Part shown: piece by piece, positions 1 to 8,568 of the stretch
Layout: each line of letters starts with the position of its first letter
Position numbering within the stretch: the stretch's first letter is position 1
Source of the DNA: JAFDCJ01 sp964527835
Lineage (GTDB): Bacteria > Desulfobacterota > Desulfobacteria > Desulfobacterales > JAFDCJ01
NCBI GenBank assembly: GCA_964527835.1
Contig: CAZGNV010000007.1
Coordinates: 1-64,000, forward strand
Length of the DNA: 64,000 nt
Direction of reading: 5' to 3'
Program-made: the position numbers and the translations under genes
The notes under the pieces: model-generated
What the model was told of the DNA's origin: nothing
What the model saw: only the letters and a program-made list of their open reading frames with translations
Database searches by the model: none

Positions 1-171
1 AATTTTGAGCGACATCAACCCTTTTCGGAAAAAGAGCTGTTCAGGGTTGAGCGTTAAAAATCCCAAGCTGTTTGAGGAGCTGGCGGCGAGTTCTTGGGAT
101 TTAGCGAAACCCTGAACAGCTCCCGAAAAGGCTTGCGGAGCGAAAAATTGAACTTTTTACGGGACCGTTAA
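1..171. repeat. Intergenic palindromic repeat, two inverted copies
   Basis: Two copies of a dispersed repeat lie head to head: 1-55 (minus orientation) and about 104-171 (plus orientation). Together they form a large imperfect hairpin whose arms contain CTTTTCGG / CCGAAAAG, AGCTGTTCAGGGTT / AACCCTGAACAGCT and an inner AATCCCAAG / CTTGGGATT. The right copy ends in the family's hallmark CTTTTTACGGGACC (about 152-165). Related copies occur near 3534, 29942, 35374 (inverted), 37542, 43150 and 45195. The element precedes glpK. Rest of 1-229: no gene seen. Confidence 0.75.
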
Positions 172-229
172 TTATGAGTTCGTTGGAAGTCCCTTTTGCT
201 GATAGACAACCCTTTCGGGGAGTTTCGTG

Positions 230-1723
230 ATGGAACAGTTCATCATGGCTATCGATCAGGGAACCACCGGCACCCGGGTGATGCTGGTGGACAGGGCCGG
301 GCAGACGCGGGCTTCCGAATATTCAGAGTTTCCCCAGATTTACCCCCGGCCCGGATGGGTGGAGCACAATGCCGAGATCATCTGGGAGACCACCCGCATG
401 GTGATGGAAAAGGCCCTGGCGACCGCGGGCGTACCGGCCGGGCGCATTGCCGCCATCGGGATCACCAACCAGCGCGAAACCACGGTTTTATGGGAGCGCG
501 ACACCCTCAAGCCGGTTTACAACGCCATCGTGTGGCAATGCCGGCGCAGCGCGCCGCTGTGCGAGGCGCTCAAGGCCGAAGGTTTGCAGGAGCGGTTTCG
601 CGAACGCACCGGGCTGCTGCTGGACGCTTATTTTTCCGGCACCAAGGTCCAGTGGCTGCTCAACGAGATTTCCGGTTTAAGGGATTCGGCCCGTGACGGT
701 CGGATTGCCTTCGGCACCATGGACACCTGGCTGATTACCCGGCTGACGGGGGGGCGGGTGCACGTGACCGATTATACCAACGCGTCGCGGACCCTGATGT
801 TTAACATTCATCAAAAAACCTGGGACGGGCATTTGCTGGAACTGCTTGACATTCCGCCGCAAATCCTGCCCCGTGTGGTTTCCTCGGCCGGTGTGGTGGG
901 TCGCACCGACCCGGATCTGCTCGGAGCGGCCGTTCCCATTGCCGGCATCGCCGGCGACCAGCAGGCGGCCCTTTTCGGCCAGGGCTGCCTGTCCGCGGGC
1001 CAGGCAAAAAACACGTACGGCACCGGCTGCTTCATGCTGCTCAACATGGGCGCCCGCAGAATCGAACCCGGCCATGGATTGCTGCTCACCCTGGCCTGTG
1101 ATGGCGATGGAAACCCTTGCTACGCTCTGGAGGGATCCGTCTTTATCGGCGGGGCGGTGGTGCAGTGGTTAAGAGACGGCCTGGGACTCATCAGCCGGGC
1201 TGAAGAGACCGCGGGCATTGCCGAAAGTGTGGCCGATACCCAGGGGGTATACCTGGTGCCCGCCTTTGCCGGGTTGGGCGCCCCCCACTGGGACATGTAT
1301 GCCCGGGGCGGGGTGCTGGGAATTACCCGGGGCACCACCCGGGCCCATATCGTGCGGGCGGCCTTGGAAGGGATTGCCTTCCAGGTCAAGGACCTGATGG
1401 TCGCCTTTGAAAATGCGGCCGGATTGAAGCTGGAACAACTCAACGTGGACGGGGGTGCGAGCCGCAATGATTTTTTAATGCAGTTTCAGGCCGACATTTT
1501 AAACTGTCCGGTCAACCGTTCCAGCGATATCGAGTCCACGGGCATGGGGACGGCTTTTCTGGCGGGGCTGGCCGTCGGGTTTTGGCCGTCGGGAAAGGAA
1601 ATTCAAAAGCTGCGCCGCGCGGAAAAAATATTTCATCCCCAGATCGATGCAGCGCAGCGCCGGCGCCTTTACAGCGGCTGGCTGGACGCCGTCAGCCGGG
1701 TGAAAAGCGAACGGTCCGGGTGA
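230..1723 (+). CDS. glpK: Glycerol kinase
   Basis: ATP-dependent phosphorylation of glycerol to sn-glycerol 3-phosphate in the cytoplasm. About 497 aa, the normal length for GlpK. The N-terminus has the FGGY-kinase phosphate loop DQGTTGTR. The TNQRETTVLW segment and the catalytic-lobe sequence AGDQQAALFGQ are present, and the C-terminal FGGY block reads VDGGASRNDFL. The ATG at 230 is preferred over the in-frame GTG at 227 because GGGGAG lies about 7 bases upstream of it. The gene stands alone: no glpF or glpD is adjacent, and the next gene is convergent 16 bp away. It links glycerol to the triose-phosphate enzymes elsewhere in the window. Strong family match. Confidence 0.97.
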   Translation: MEQFIMAIDQGTTGTRVMLVDRAGQTRASEYSEFPQIYPRPGWVEHNAEIIWETTRMVMEKALATAGVPAGRIAAIGITNQRETTVLWERDTLKPVYNAIVWQCRRSAPLCEALKAEGLQERFRERTGLLLDAYFSGTKVQWLLNEISGLRDSARDGRIAFGTMDTWLITRLTGGRVHVTDYTNASRTLMFNIHQKTWDGHLLELLDIPPQILPRVVSSAGVVGRTDPDLLGAAVPIAGIAGDQQAALFGQGCLSAGQAKNTYGTGCFMLLNMGARRIEPGHGLLLTLACDGDGNPCYALEGSVFIGGAVVQWLRDGLGLISRAEETAGIAESVADTQGVYLVPAFAGLGAPHWDMYARGGVLGITRGTTRAHIVRAALEGIAFQVKDLMVAFENAAGLKLEQLNVDGGASRNDFLMQFQADILNCPVNRSSDIESTGMGTAFLAGLAVGFWPSGKEIQKLRRAEKIFHPQIDAAQRRRLYSGWLDAVSRVKSERSG

Positions 1724-1739
1724 ACCGGGGATCAGGCCC

Positions 1740-3146
1740 CTATATTCCGAAGCTGCGGATCCGGTCCATCCGGCCGGTGATCTCGGTGATGCGGATGCCG
1801 TATTTCTCGTTCTGGACCACCACCTCGCCCCGGGCGATGAGCGTGTCATTCGCCAGGATGTCCACCGGATCGCCTTCCAGTTTTACCAGTTTGACCGCTG
1901 AACCGGGGTTGAGCTTCAGCAGTTCGTGAATCGGAATCCGGCAGCGTCCCAACTCCACCTTGAGTTCCAGGGGCACATCCAGCAGCAGGTCCAGCCCGAA
2001 ATCTGCCGGTCCGGAAAAGGGCTTTTCAGGGGGGGCCGCTGCAGCCTGAGGTTTTATTTCAGTTTGACCGTCGTCGTGGGAAGCGGCGGTTTCCTTTTCC
2101 CCCGGCTCCCCCAATGGTATCTGGTCGGAAAACTTGATGCCCATTTCGACGAGGACGATCTCCTGGTCACAGCGAAAGGCCAGGCGTTCATATTTTTCCA
2201 TGTCAGGCGCTTCGATCAGAAAATCGGTGCCGGTGGTCACAGCGGGGGTGGAAAGTACGCAGGCCAGGCCGGCATCGGTAAATGCCGATTTCAGGCTGCC
2301 GCCGACGATGTTGCCGATTTCCCCGAGCAGGTCCCGGATTTCGTCGTCGCCTTCGATTTCTTCCGGCTCCATATCCAGCATGGCGGCGGCCATCTGCAGC
2401 GCAAAATTTCCGTTGACGTGAATGCTGACCATGCCGGTTACGTCCCCCGCGAAACAGACAGAACCCGTGTTGCGCGCACCTGTGATGTTGGTGTCCTGGC
2501 CGGCATCCACTGCTTCCAGCTTCATGGAGAGCATGGTGTCAAAAACATCCGTCAGGGATCCGGACACCTTGGCCGGAATGTCGATGGCCCTGACCTTTTC
2601 GATATCCATCTGACCGATTTGCCCCGTGCCATCCGGGCCGGTCGCCCCGGTGCCATCTTCGGAAGGCTGCTGGGGCTTGAGGCCGACTTCCACCAGGATG
2701 AAGTGTGTCTCATACTGGAACACCAGATGCTCAAAGCGCGCCATGTTCAGCGATTTGATGGTAAAATCGGATCCATAGGTGATGGCCGGCGTGGAGATGA
2801 CGCAGGGATGGCCGGCATCATTCAATGAAGATTTGAGGCTGCCCCCGATGATATTGGTGATTTCAGAGATTAAGTCCTTTATCTCCTCGTCGCCTTCGAT
2901 TTGTTCGGGGGCCATGTCAAGCATGCCGGCGCTCATCAGGCGCGCCATTTCAGTGGTGACCTGGATATTGACCATGCCCACCACGCTGCCGGCAAAGTTC
3001 ACGGTACCCACCATGCGGCTGACACCGGTGCTGTCATCAGGATCGGTTTCGCAAAGCTGCACCGGCATCGACAGCATGGTGTCAAACGTTTCGGTGAGCG
3101 ATTCGATTATCTGGGTGCGGATGTCAAAATTTTTGATTTCGCTCAT
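1740..3146 (-). CDS. CheX-CheX-FliN fusion (flagellar switch/CheY-P phosphatase-like protein)
   Basis: About 468 aa. Two tandem CheC/CheX-type domains (roughly residues 10-155 and 185-335) are followed by a linker and a C-terminal FliN/SpoA domain (about 382-465, LDVPLELKVELGR...). Both CheX-like domains keep the phosphatase signature D-x3-E-x2-N-x21-P: D91/E95/N98/P120 and D272/E276/N279/P301. In this family E and N dephosphorylate CheY-P, so the protein may dephosphorylate CheY-type regulators while bound at a switch complex through FliN, like FliY. No other flagellar or chemotaxis gene is nearby. Start: the ATG at 3146 is preferred because the domain begins there. An upstream in-frame start at 3197 would add 17 unconserved residues. 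Neither has a clear ribosome-binding site. Domain calls are firm; the biological role is inferred. Confidence 0.85.
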   Translation of the reverse strand: MSEIKNFDIRTQIIESLTETFDTMLSMPVQLCETDPDDSTGVSRMVGTVNFAGSVVGMVNIQVTTEMARLMSAGMLDMAPEQIEGDEEIKDLISEITNIIGGSLKSSLNDAGHPCVISTPAITYGSDFTIKSLNMARFEHLVFQYETHFILVEVGLKPQQPSEDGTGATGPDGTGQIGQMDIEKVRAIDIPAKVSGSLTDVFDTMLSMKLEAVDAGQDTNITGARNTGSVCFAGDVTGMVSIHVNGNFALQMAAAMLDMEPEEIEGDDEIRDLLGEIGNIVGGSLKSAFTDAGLACVLSTPAVTTGTDFLIEAPDMEKYERLAFRCDQEIVLVEMGIKFSDQIPLGEPGEKETAASHDDGQTEIKPQAAAAPPEKPFSGPADFGLDLLLDVPLELKVELGRCRIPIHELLKLNPGSAVKLVKLEGDPVDILANDTLIARGEVVVQNEKYGIRITEITGRMDRIRSFGI

Positions 3147-3644
3147 ACGAGGGATTCTAAACAGCGGTTGAATATTGTTAAAAAGGGTGAATGGCAACCA
3201 ACCGACTGCCTCCAGGCAGGCCGATTGATTGCCGTTTGGGCCGCTCCAGTGAATTCTATGGGTAACCCTGCAAAATTTGTTCCACCGGCGCGTTGCTGGA
3301 TTTCCCGGGTGCCGGTGAAGGCGTGAAATTGCCCTAGCGGGCCGGATGTTTAGATTATTTTTAATTATTATAATGTGTTATGTTGAAACTGGTTTTGAAC
3401 TCCGGGGAAATAAATACCTGCCGGCGGCGGTGACTGAAGAAAAAACGGCGGTTTTTCTGCACCGGCGGTGTTGATGAAATGACGCTTTTGAGCCCCGGCC
3501 AGGGATGATGAACCCCCGAAAAGGGTTGAAGGCGCTCAAAAACGACTTATTACGGGACCGCCAAGAATGGCAGGTCTGGCAGGAAGATCGCTGGATGATA
3601 CCGGGCAGGTATTTGAGGTTGATTTTTTGCGGTTTTAATTGATA
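3147..3644. other. Intergenic region with one repeat copy
   Basis: 498 bp between divergent genes. It contains one copy of the dispersed repeat (about 3485-3565: CCCCCGAAAAGGGTTGAAGG, then a degenerate ACGACTTATTACGGGACCG). A TATAAT hexamer lies at 3369-3374 with no good -35 partner. No coding potential recognised. Confidence 0.6.
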
Positions 3645-4331
3645 ATGAAAAGTATGAAAAGTATATTTTTGCGGCCTTTTTTCCGGCACATCGCGCACCA
3701 GCGATTTTTTTATCTGCTGGTTGCCATCGTGGCTTTTATTATCGGCAGCCCTTTTTTTAAAGCGCTTTTGGAGGACCGGTTTCATTATATCACCGAGCTG
3801 TTTATCACCATTATTTTCAGTACCGCCATATATGCGCTCAGCCAAAAAAGGCGGCAGCTGATAATTTCCATTTTTCTGGCGATCCCCCTGCTGCTCTTTA
3901 TCTGGGCGAAGTATTTCATTGTCAATTTCTACATCGATGTCTTCGGAGAGATTTTTGCCGCCCTGTTTTTCGGATTTGCCGTCATCTGCCTGGTCGATTT
4001 TATTCGCGGCCAAAAAGAGGTGACCCGGGACGTGATCGCCGCCGCCATTATCGTCTATTTGCTGCTGGCCCTGGTGTGGGCCTTTATTTATGCCGTACTG
4101 GATTCCTTTTACCCGGGGTCGTTTTCATTCAAGGGTGCGCCGCGCAGCGACTTTTATCATTATCTTTATTTCAGTTTCGTGACCCTGACCACCCTGGGCT
4201 ACGGGGACGTCACCCCCTTGACCAACAAGGCCGGCGCCCTGGTCATTCTGGAGGCCGTCGTCGGGCAGATATACCTGGTGGTGGGGATGGCCTGGCTGGT
4301 GGGGATGTATGTATCGCGAAGATCAAGGTAA
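3645..4331 (+). CDS. Two-pore-type potassium channel protein (ion channel family)
   Basis: About 228 aa inner-membrane protein. Hydrophobic segments lie near residues 20-38, 50-66, 72-92, 100-120 and 128-152. Then come a pore loop with the K+ selectivity filter TLTTLGYGD (about 180-188) and a last helix at 196-224. There is no cytoplasmic RCK or ligand-binding domain, as the protein ends just after the last helix with basic residues. Family knowledge (Ion_trans_2) supports passive K+ conductance. Start: ATG at 3645, with ATG 3654 and TTG 3639 as alternatives; the ribosome-binding site is weak. It lies 24 bp upstream of the MORN gene, probably co-transcribed. Confidence 0.85.
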   Translation: MKSMKSIFLRPFFRHIAHQRFFYLLVAIVAFIIGSPFFKALLEDRFHYITELFITIIFSTAIYALSQKRRQLIISIFLAIPLLLFIWAKYFIVNFYIDVFGEIFAALFFGFAVICLVDFIRGQKEVTRDVIAAAIIVYLLLALVWAFIYAVLDSFYPGSFSFKGAPRSDFYHYLYFSFVTLTTLGYGDVTPLTNKAGALVILEAVVGQIYLVVGMAWLVGMYVSRRSR

Positions 4332-4355
4332 TTTTAATGAGAGGCAACGCAAGCC

Positions 4356-4937
4356 ATGAAAAAAATCCTGCAGATTTTAATCACCCTCATCTGGCTGCTG
4401 CCGTTCGTATCACTGGCAGACGAGTGCGTCCAGGGAGACTGCGTCAATGGAAGCGGGACCATGGTCTATTCCACTGGTCATAAATTCAGCGGGCATTTCA
4501 AAGACGGCCTGCGGCACGGCCAAGGCGTGTTGCTCATGCCGGGCGGCAGAAAAATTGTCGGTGTCTGGGATTTGAACGAGATCGTCCGGGGCACTTACAG
4601 CGCACCGGACGGCACCCGTTACGAGGGCCAGTGGAAATACCGGGAACGCAACGGCCGGGGCACCCTCACCTATCCGGACGGCCGTGTCTATACCGGGCAG
4701 TTTAAAGGCGACCAGCGTCATGGTAAGGGATCCCTGGTCTATCCCGACGGCCGGCGCTATGTGGGCGACTTTGTCAAGGGTCAACGCACGGGGCAGGGGA
4801 CCATGACCTACCCGGACGGCACCCGGTACAGCGGCGGCTTTAAAGACGGCCAACGCCACGGTCACGGCATCCTGACCTATCCGGACGGCCGCACCCTGGA
4901 AGGCGAGTTTGAAAACGGCGAATTTGTGGGGCAATAA
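4356..4937 (+). CDS. Exported MORN-repeat protein
   Basis: 193 aa. A signal peptide (MKKILQILITLIWLLPFVSLA, about residues 1-21) is followed by a Cys-containing segment and about seven MORN repeats of about 23 residues. The repeat core is roughly G-x-[FW]-x-x-G-x-x-x-G-x-G-x-x-x-Y-x-D-G-x-x-Y. The last repeat is partial and ends at the C-terminus. MORN repeats form elongated beta-hairpin arrays that bind lipid or protein; the enzymatic role, if any, is unknown. The signal peptide predicts a periplasmic location. GAGAGG lies about 12 bases before the ATG. Likely in one transcript with the K+ channel. Confidence 0.85.
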   Translation: MKKILQILITLIWLLPFVSLADECVQGDCVNGSGTMVYSTGHKFSGHFKDGLRHGQGVLLMPGGRKIVGVWDLNEIVRGTYSAPDGTRYEGQWKYRERNGRGTLTYPDGRVYTGQFKGDQRHGKGSLVYPDGRRYVGDFVKGQRTGQGTMTYPDGTRYSGGFKDGQRHGHGILTYPDGRTLEGEFENGEFVGQ

Positions 4938-4943
4938 AGCGCA

Positions 4944-6374
4944 TTACTCCCGGCGCAGGTCGATGATTTCCATGCGGTTGTTTCTGTCAGGATGCTTTCT
5001 GGACGGTCCTTCGGTGAGCACCACCAGGTCTCCCTCAATCCCCTGGGATTGAAGCCATTTTTTAGCCCAGGCTTTCCAGTTGTCAGGGTGCTCGGGTTCG
5101 TGCACCGCAATGACGCCATAGGAAAACAGCAGGTCCCGGCAGGTTTTCTTCTGCGAACTGACAGCCGTAATCCAGACCGGCAGCCGGAAGCGGGTGATGC
5201 TGCGGGCCGTGGCGCCGCTGTGGGTGGGGACGATGACGGTGGGCGGGGTGATGCGTTTTAAGGTGCTCCCGACGCTGATGGCAATCAAATCCGCCAGCCG
5301 CAGTTTGTCATTTTCGCGGCGGGCTTCAAGGATTTCGGGGATGGTATGCACGGGGCGGTGGGACTCAATGGCCGCGGCAATGGCCGCCAGCATGGAGACG
5401 GCCTCCACGGGGTATTTGCCCATGGCCGACTCGCCGGAAAGCATCACGCAGTCCGTGCCGTCTAAAATGGCGTTGGCCACGTCGGTGGCCTCCGCCCGGG
5501 TGGGGCGGCGGTTGGTGGTCATGGATTCCAGCATCTGGGTGGCCGTAATTACCGGTTTTGCCAGCCTGTTGGCGAGGCGCATGATTTCTTTCTGGGCCAC
5601 CGCGATCTGTTCGATGGGAATTTCCACTCCCAGGTCCCCCCGGGCGATCATAATGCCGTCGGCAGCCTGCAGGATGTCGCTCAAATGATCCCGGGCACTG
5701 GCACGTTCGATCTTGGCGATGATGAACGGATCGTAGCCCAGTTCGGCGGACGCTTCGCGCACCGCGTCGATGTCGGCCCCGGTTTCCACAAATGACTGGC
5801 TGATGGCGTCCACCCCGTTTTCCAGGGCGAACTTGAGGCAGGTGCGGTCATGATCGGTGAACGCGCTGATGCCCAGGTCAATGCCGGGCAGGTTGAGGCC
5901 CTTGCGGGAGCGCAGGCTGCCGCCCACCTTTACTTTGCAGTGCACTTCGGTATCGGTGACCGCTTCGACTTCCAGCTCGATGTAGCCGTCGTTGAGAAAC
6001 AGGGTGTCGCCGGGAGATACGGCCCGGGGCAGGCGGGAAAAGCTGACCGAAACCCGCCGGGCGTCGCCGGTGATCTTTTCAGTGGTCAGGGTAAACGCGC
6101 TGTCGGGTTCCAGTTCCACGGGTTCTTCGGCAAACTGGCCGATGCGCATTTTGGGTCCCGGCAGATCCGCCATGATCGCGACTTCCTTGCCGGTGGCCTG
6201 CGACGCCTGGCGGATTTTTTTGATGGTCTCCTTGTGGCCGGCGAAGTCACCGTGGGAAAAGTTCAGCCGGGCCACGTTCATGCCGGCGGCAATCATTTTT
6301 TCCAGCATTTGCGGGGAGTCCGAAGCCGGGCCGATGGTGCAGACCAGTTTGGTTTTGTTGGCGGGAAAGGCCAT
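4944..6374 (-). CDS. pyk: Pyruvate kinase
   Basis: Converts phosphoenolpyruvate and ADP to pyruvate and ATP, the last step of glycolysis. 476 aa, typical length. Visible signatures: N-terminal TKLVCTIGPAS and NVARLNFSHGD, the metal-binding active-site block MIARGDLGVEIP, and VMLSGESAMGKYPVEAV; a C-terminal allosteric domain is present. AAGGAGA lies about 7 bases before the ATG. It is the third gene of a minus-strand run with the phosphorylase and the phosphomutase (15 bp gap to the mutase), which suggests that carbon released from a glucoside is sent to pyruvate. Confidence 0.97.
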   Translation of the reverse strand: MAFPANKTKLVCTIGPASDSPQMLEKMIAAGMNVARLNFSHGDFAGHKETIKKIRQASQATGKEVAIMADLPGPKMRIGQFAEEPVELEPDSAFTLTTEKITGDARRVSVSFSRLPRAVSPGDTLFLNDGYIELEVEAVTDTEVHCKVKVGGSLRSRKGLNLPGIDLGISAFTDHDRTCLKFALENGVDAISQSFVETGADIDAVREASAELGYDPFIIAKIERASARDHLSDILQAADGIMIARGDLGVEIPIEQIAVAQKEIMRLANRLAKPVITATQMLESMTTNRRPTRAEATDVANAILDGTDCVMLSGESAMGKYPVEAVSMLAAIAAAIESHRPVHTIPEILEARRENDKLRLADLIAISVGSTLKRITPPTVIVPTHSGATARSITRFRLPVWITAVSSQKKTCRDLLFSYGVIAVHEPEHPDNWKAWAKKWLQSQGIEGDLVVLTEGPSRKHPDRNNRMEIIDLRRE

Positions 6375-6389
6375 GGGGTTTCTCCTTGA

Positions 6390-8522
6390 TTAGGGCGATT
6401 GCTGGAGGTTTAAAAACTCCAGCAGCCCGGTTTTGTATTTTTCCCTGAAGGCGTTGTCGACTTTTTCAACCGGGTTGGCCCCCAGAAACGACAGCAGCTC
6501 GTCCAGGGCTGTTTTTCTGGCGGCCGGATCAGCGATGGTCTTCAGGTTGACCAGTTCGTCTTCAATTTCAAAATACTTCAGTTTGGCGTCCAGCGGCAGC
6601 TGCCAGAAAAGCAGAAAGCCGCGGTCCGGAAAATCCACGTCCAGCAGTTGATAGCAGTAGCGCATCACCGCTTTTTCCAGCTCCTGCCGGATGGCGGTGA
6701 TCTGCTTTTTTTCCTCCTCCAGCGCAGTCAAGGCGCAGGGTTTGCCGACCACCTCGAAATACATTTTGATTTTCGGCTCGGTCCCCGATGGACGCACCGT
6801 GACCTTCAGGTGTTCGGTCCGCGACCTGTTTGCAAGATAGTAAACCAGCACGTTGCGGGCGGAGGTGTCGGTTTTTGACAGGTGCGGCTGGGGCTCTCCC
6901 TGCCAGCGGTCCGCCCGGCGGTCAACGGCAAAATCGCCGAAAGACTCGATTTGTGCGTTGCGCAGGTGGTCCATGATGTGGGCGATCTGCTCCATGCCCC
7001 GGGCGCCCAGCAGCCGGATTTCGGTCAGGTAATTGTGGCAGTAGCCGTAGGCGGCATAGATCTCGTTGAGGGCGTCGAGCAGTGTTTTGCGCTGCTTTTT
7101 CAGTTCCGCCGCATGCTCGGCCAGCCAGACGGCCGCGCAGGCTGCATCCTTGTCCCTGGCGTAGTTGCCGGTGATATAGCCGTGGCTTTCCTCGGCGCCG
7201 AAAATAAAGTCCTCGATGGTTCCTTCTGCTTCGAGCCGGTTCATGACCGCCGCGATGTACTTGAATCCCACCAGCAGATCCCCGATGCACTGAACATTGT
7301 TCTGGCGGGCGATTTTTTCGATCAGCGACGTGGTGACATCGGTCTTGATGACCACACTGTTGCGGTTCAGCCGTCCGGCGGCGGCATATTTGGCGATGGC
7401 GTAGTTTGCCAGCAGAATGCCGATTTCATTGCCGGTCAGAAACTGCCAGTTTCCGTGGTGGTTGATCATGATGCCGATGCGGTCGGCATCCGGATCCGAA
7501 CTCATCAGGATGTCCGCCCTCACAGCGTCGGCGTGGGGCAGGGAGCTGTCAAAGGATTCCACCACCTCGGGGTTGGGAATATTGAAGGTCACATTTTCAA
7601 AGGCCCCGCTTAAATTCGAAGTTTGCGGATCCAGGTCGACGTCAAATCCCAGCTGCTTCAACACCGGGTAAACCGATGTCAGGCCGGTGCCGTGCAGCGG
7701 GGAATAGACGATTTTCAGCCCGCGCTCGCCGGACAGCGACACCTGGCGGATCGCTTCGTGAAAAGCCGCGTCCACCTTGTCAGCGACAATTTCCAGCAGC
7801 CCTTTTTTGCGGGCCTCATCAAGGGGCATTGTCTTGATCCGTTGCACGTGGGTGGTCACCTCGTCGACCAGGATCTGATCGTCAGGGGGAATCAGCTGCC
7901 CGCCGTACTGGTCATACACTTTTTTGCCATTGTCGGGGGGCAGGTTGTGACTGGCGCTGAACATGTCCCCGGAGACCGCGTTTAAATAGCGGATGGCAAA
8001 AGAAAGCTCCGGCGTGCTGCGCACGGTCTCAAACAGGTATACCTTGATGCCGTTGGCGGCATACACGGCGGCGGCCGCTTCGGCCAGCTGCAGCCCGTCA
8101 AGGTCCCTGACCGGGTTGGCCAGCGTGTCATCGTAGATTCCCTGCTGGGTGTATTTGCGCACGTCAAAGGTCAGCACGACCCCGCGCTGTTTTGCCTGTT
8201 GGCCGTGCTGCTTGATCAGGTACTGGCTGTGTCCCTGGGCCGAGGCCTGGATGGTCCACGGGTTGATCCGGTTGGGGCCGATGCCCACCGGTCCCCGCCG
8301 CCCCCCCGTGCCGAAGGGGATCACCTGGTAGAAGGAATCCAGCAGAAAATCCCATTTTTCCTGCTCGATGAGGTATCTGATCTGCGGGACGTAAGCCTGA
8401 AAAGCTTCGTCGGTCAGCCAGGTTCGCAGCCATTTCAGGGCCGCGTCAATGTAGGTCCGGTTGATTTCCAGTTGGCTGAAGCCGTTTTCACATTTTTGCA
8501 GCAGCTCGTTCACATCCGTCAT
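6390..8522 (-). CDS. Phosphoglucomutase/phosphomannomutase family enzyme (PGM2-like, extended)
   Basis: Alpha-D-phosphohexomutase, about 710 aa. All four family sites are visible: the phosphoserine loop (SASHNLPPDNG, where most relatives have TASHNP), the Mg loop SSDPDADR, the sugar-binding loop GAEESHGY and the C-terminal phosphate loop RPSGTEPK. About 100 residues follow the phosphate loop, longer than a classical 460-550 aa enzyme. The ATG at 8522 has AGAGG 7 bases upstream; the GTG at 8528 is less likely. It follows the GH13 phosphorylase by 46 bp, so the probable job is glucose-1-phosphate to glucose-6-phosphate. Substrate specificity is inferred from context. Confidence 0.92.
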   Translation of the reverse strand: MTDVNELLQKCENGFSQLEINRTYIDAALKWLRTWLTDEAFQAYVPQIRYLIEQEKWDFLLDSFYQVIPFGTGGRRGPVGIGPNRINPWTIQASAQGHSQYLIKQHGQQAKQRGVVLTFDVRKYTQQGIYDDTLANPVRDLDGLQLAEAAAAVYAANGIKVYLFETVRSTPELSFAIRYLNAVSGDMFSASHNLPPDNGKKVYDQYGGQLIPPDDQILVDEVTTHVQRIKTMPLDEARKKGLLEIVADKVDAAFHEAIRQVSLSGERGLKIVYSPLHGTGLTSVYPVLKQLGFDVDLDPQTSNLSGAFENVTFNIPNPEVVESFDSSLPHADAVRADILMSSDPDADRIGIMINHHGNWQFLTGNEIGILLANYAIAKYAAAGRLNRNSVVIKTDVTTSLIEKIARQNNVQCIGDLLVGFKYIAAVMNRLEAEGTIEDFIFGAEESHGYITGNYARDKDAACAAVWLAEHAAELKKQRKTLLDALNEIYAAYGYCHNYLTEIRLLGARGMEQIAHIMDHLRNAQIESFGDFAVDRRADRWQGEPQPHLSKTDTSARNVLVYYLANRSRTEHLKVTVRPSGTEPKIKMYFEVVGKPCALTALEEEKKQITAIRQELEKAVMRYCYQLLDVDFPDRGFLLFWQLPLDAKLKYFEIEDELVNLKTIADPAARKTALDELLSFLGANPVEKVDNAFREKYKTGLLEFLNLQQSP

Positions 8523-8568
8523 CGGCACACCTCTTGTCAGAGTAGGAATTTCGTATTTTATAATTTTA

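Noticed and set aside
4450..4937. Regularly spaced repeats that could suggest a CRISPR-like array
   Set aside because: The about 69-bp periodicity is coding: MORN repeats in frame, with no unique spacers. The same applies to the 339-bp repeats at 60007-61137.
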